Source of the DNA: Propionibacteriaceae bacterium
Lineage (GTDB): Bacteria > Actinomycetota > Actinomycetes > Propionibacteriales > Propionibacteriaceae
Assembly (NCBI GenBank): GCA_020438595.1
Contig: JAGQUI010000019.1
Coordinates: 1-15,970 of the forward strand
Direction: 5' to 3'
DNA length: 15,970 nt
The notes beneath the pieces were generated by a model that worked only from the letters and a program-made list of their open reading frames with translations, made no database searches and had not been told where the DNA came from. A program made the position numbers and the translations under genes. Shown here in pieces: positions 15,818-15,970 of this stretch. The stretch's first letter is position 1. Every line of letters starts with the position of its first letter.

Positions 15818-15936
15818 GGTGCGCGAGAGAGGAGTTGAACCTCCCGTGGGGCGCGACTGAACATGCTTCTGACGAGGCATTATGTACAGTTCCTTCTCGT
15901 CTCTCCCACCTTCGTGGGGCGGATGTGGGGCAGGAA
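15798..15936. repeat. Right att-like junction with tRNA 3'-end fragment
   Basis: Direct repeat of 37-175. The 27-bp core (15818-15844) is exact. The left flank (CCTAGTCA and so on) and the right flank (GAACATGC, TTATGT, CAGTTCCT, paired GTGGGGC) match with scattered differences. The tRNA body is again missing, so the intact tRNA gene should lie further right, outside the window, if elements are stacked at it. Confidence 0.75.
15914..15933. repeat. Paired GTGGGGC direct repeat beside right core
   Basis: GTGGGGCGG and GTGGGGCAG are 11 bp apart, at about the same distance from the core as on the left (151-170). Conservation of this pair while the 20 or so bases before it have diverged suggests that it is a binding site. 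Confidence 0.4.
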
Positions 15937-15970
15937 TCACACAGGATCACGAGTGCGACGCGCCGAAACC

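Noticed and set aside
15450..15950. 166-residue minus-strand ORF as a gene
   Set aside because: It reads through the right att-like repeat and shows no family motifs.

Overview
The window is high-GC DNA with the codon bias, overlapping GTGA/ATGA gene junctions and LacI/CUT1-type sugar locus typical of an actinobacterium. A cobT fragment and the general style would fit Propionibacteriales, but that placement is only inference. No rRNA, intact tRNA, CRISPR, replication, conjugation or integrase gene is visible.

Layout. Both ends carry the same junction: a 27-bp exact direct repeat (56-82 and 15818-15844) that reads on the minus strand as the T-arm, acceptor 3' strand and CC end of a tRNA, most like tRNA-Leu. 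Similar but diverged sequence lies on both sides of each copy, including a paired GTGGGGCAG repeat. The roughly 15.76 kb between them looks like one integrase-less island inside a tandem array of related tRNA-targeted elements (CIME-like).

Inside the island, 249-1415 (-) is a lone Orc1/Cdc6-like AAA ATPase with its own promoter. 1664-3017 (-) is an IS256-family transposase broken by three frameshifts, followed by a possible remnant of an integrase-core transposase that abuts the sugar operon.

3278-11693 (-) is one glycan-use operon in transcription order: lipoprotein sugar-binding protein, a strong intergenic stem-loop, two CUT1 permeases, a GH2 beta-galactosidase (lacZ type), a truncated MFS transporter and a GH20 beta-N-acetylhexosaminidase. 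Most downstream genes overlap by a few bases and are probably translationally coupled. A LacI-family regulator (11925-12959, +) is divergent. A candidate operator overlaps the -10 region of the operon promoter. Imported oligosaccharides are probably cut in the cytoplasm by the two hydrolases, which suggests galactose/N-acetylhexosamine-containing glycans such as lacto-N-biose-type or mucin/milk-type chains. No transport ATPase is present, so a shared MsiK-type ATPase elsewhere is expected.

13059-15395 is a scrap zone: an intact DUF4862 gene whose start overlaps the stop of a chimeric ORF (N-terminal CobT fused in frame to the C-terminal part of an alpha/beta hydrolase), then the C-terminal half of an IS110-family transposase. 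15396-15817 has no recognised gene and leads into the right junction.

I found no convincing wholly new system. The most interesting items are the int-less tandem att structure, the CobT/hydrolase chimera, the operon's regulatory architecture and the DUF4862 gene.
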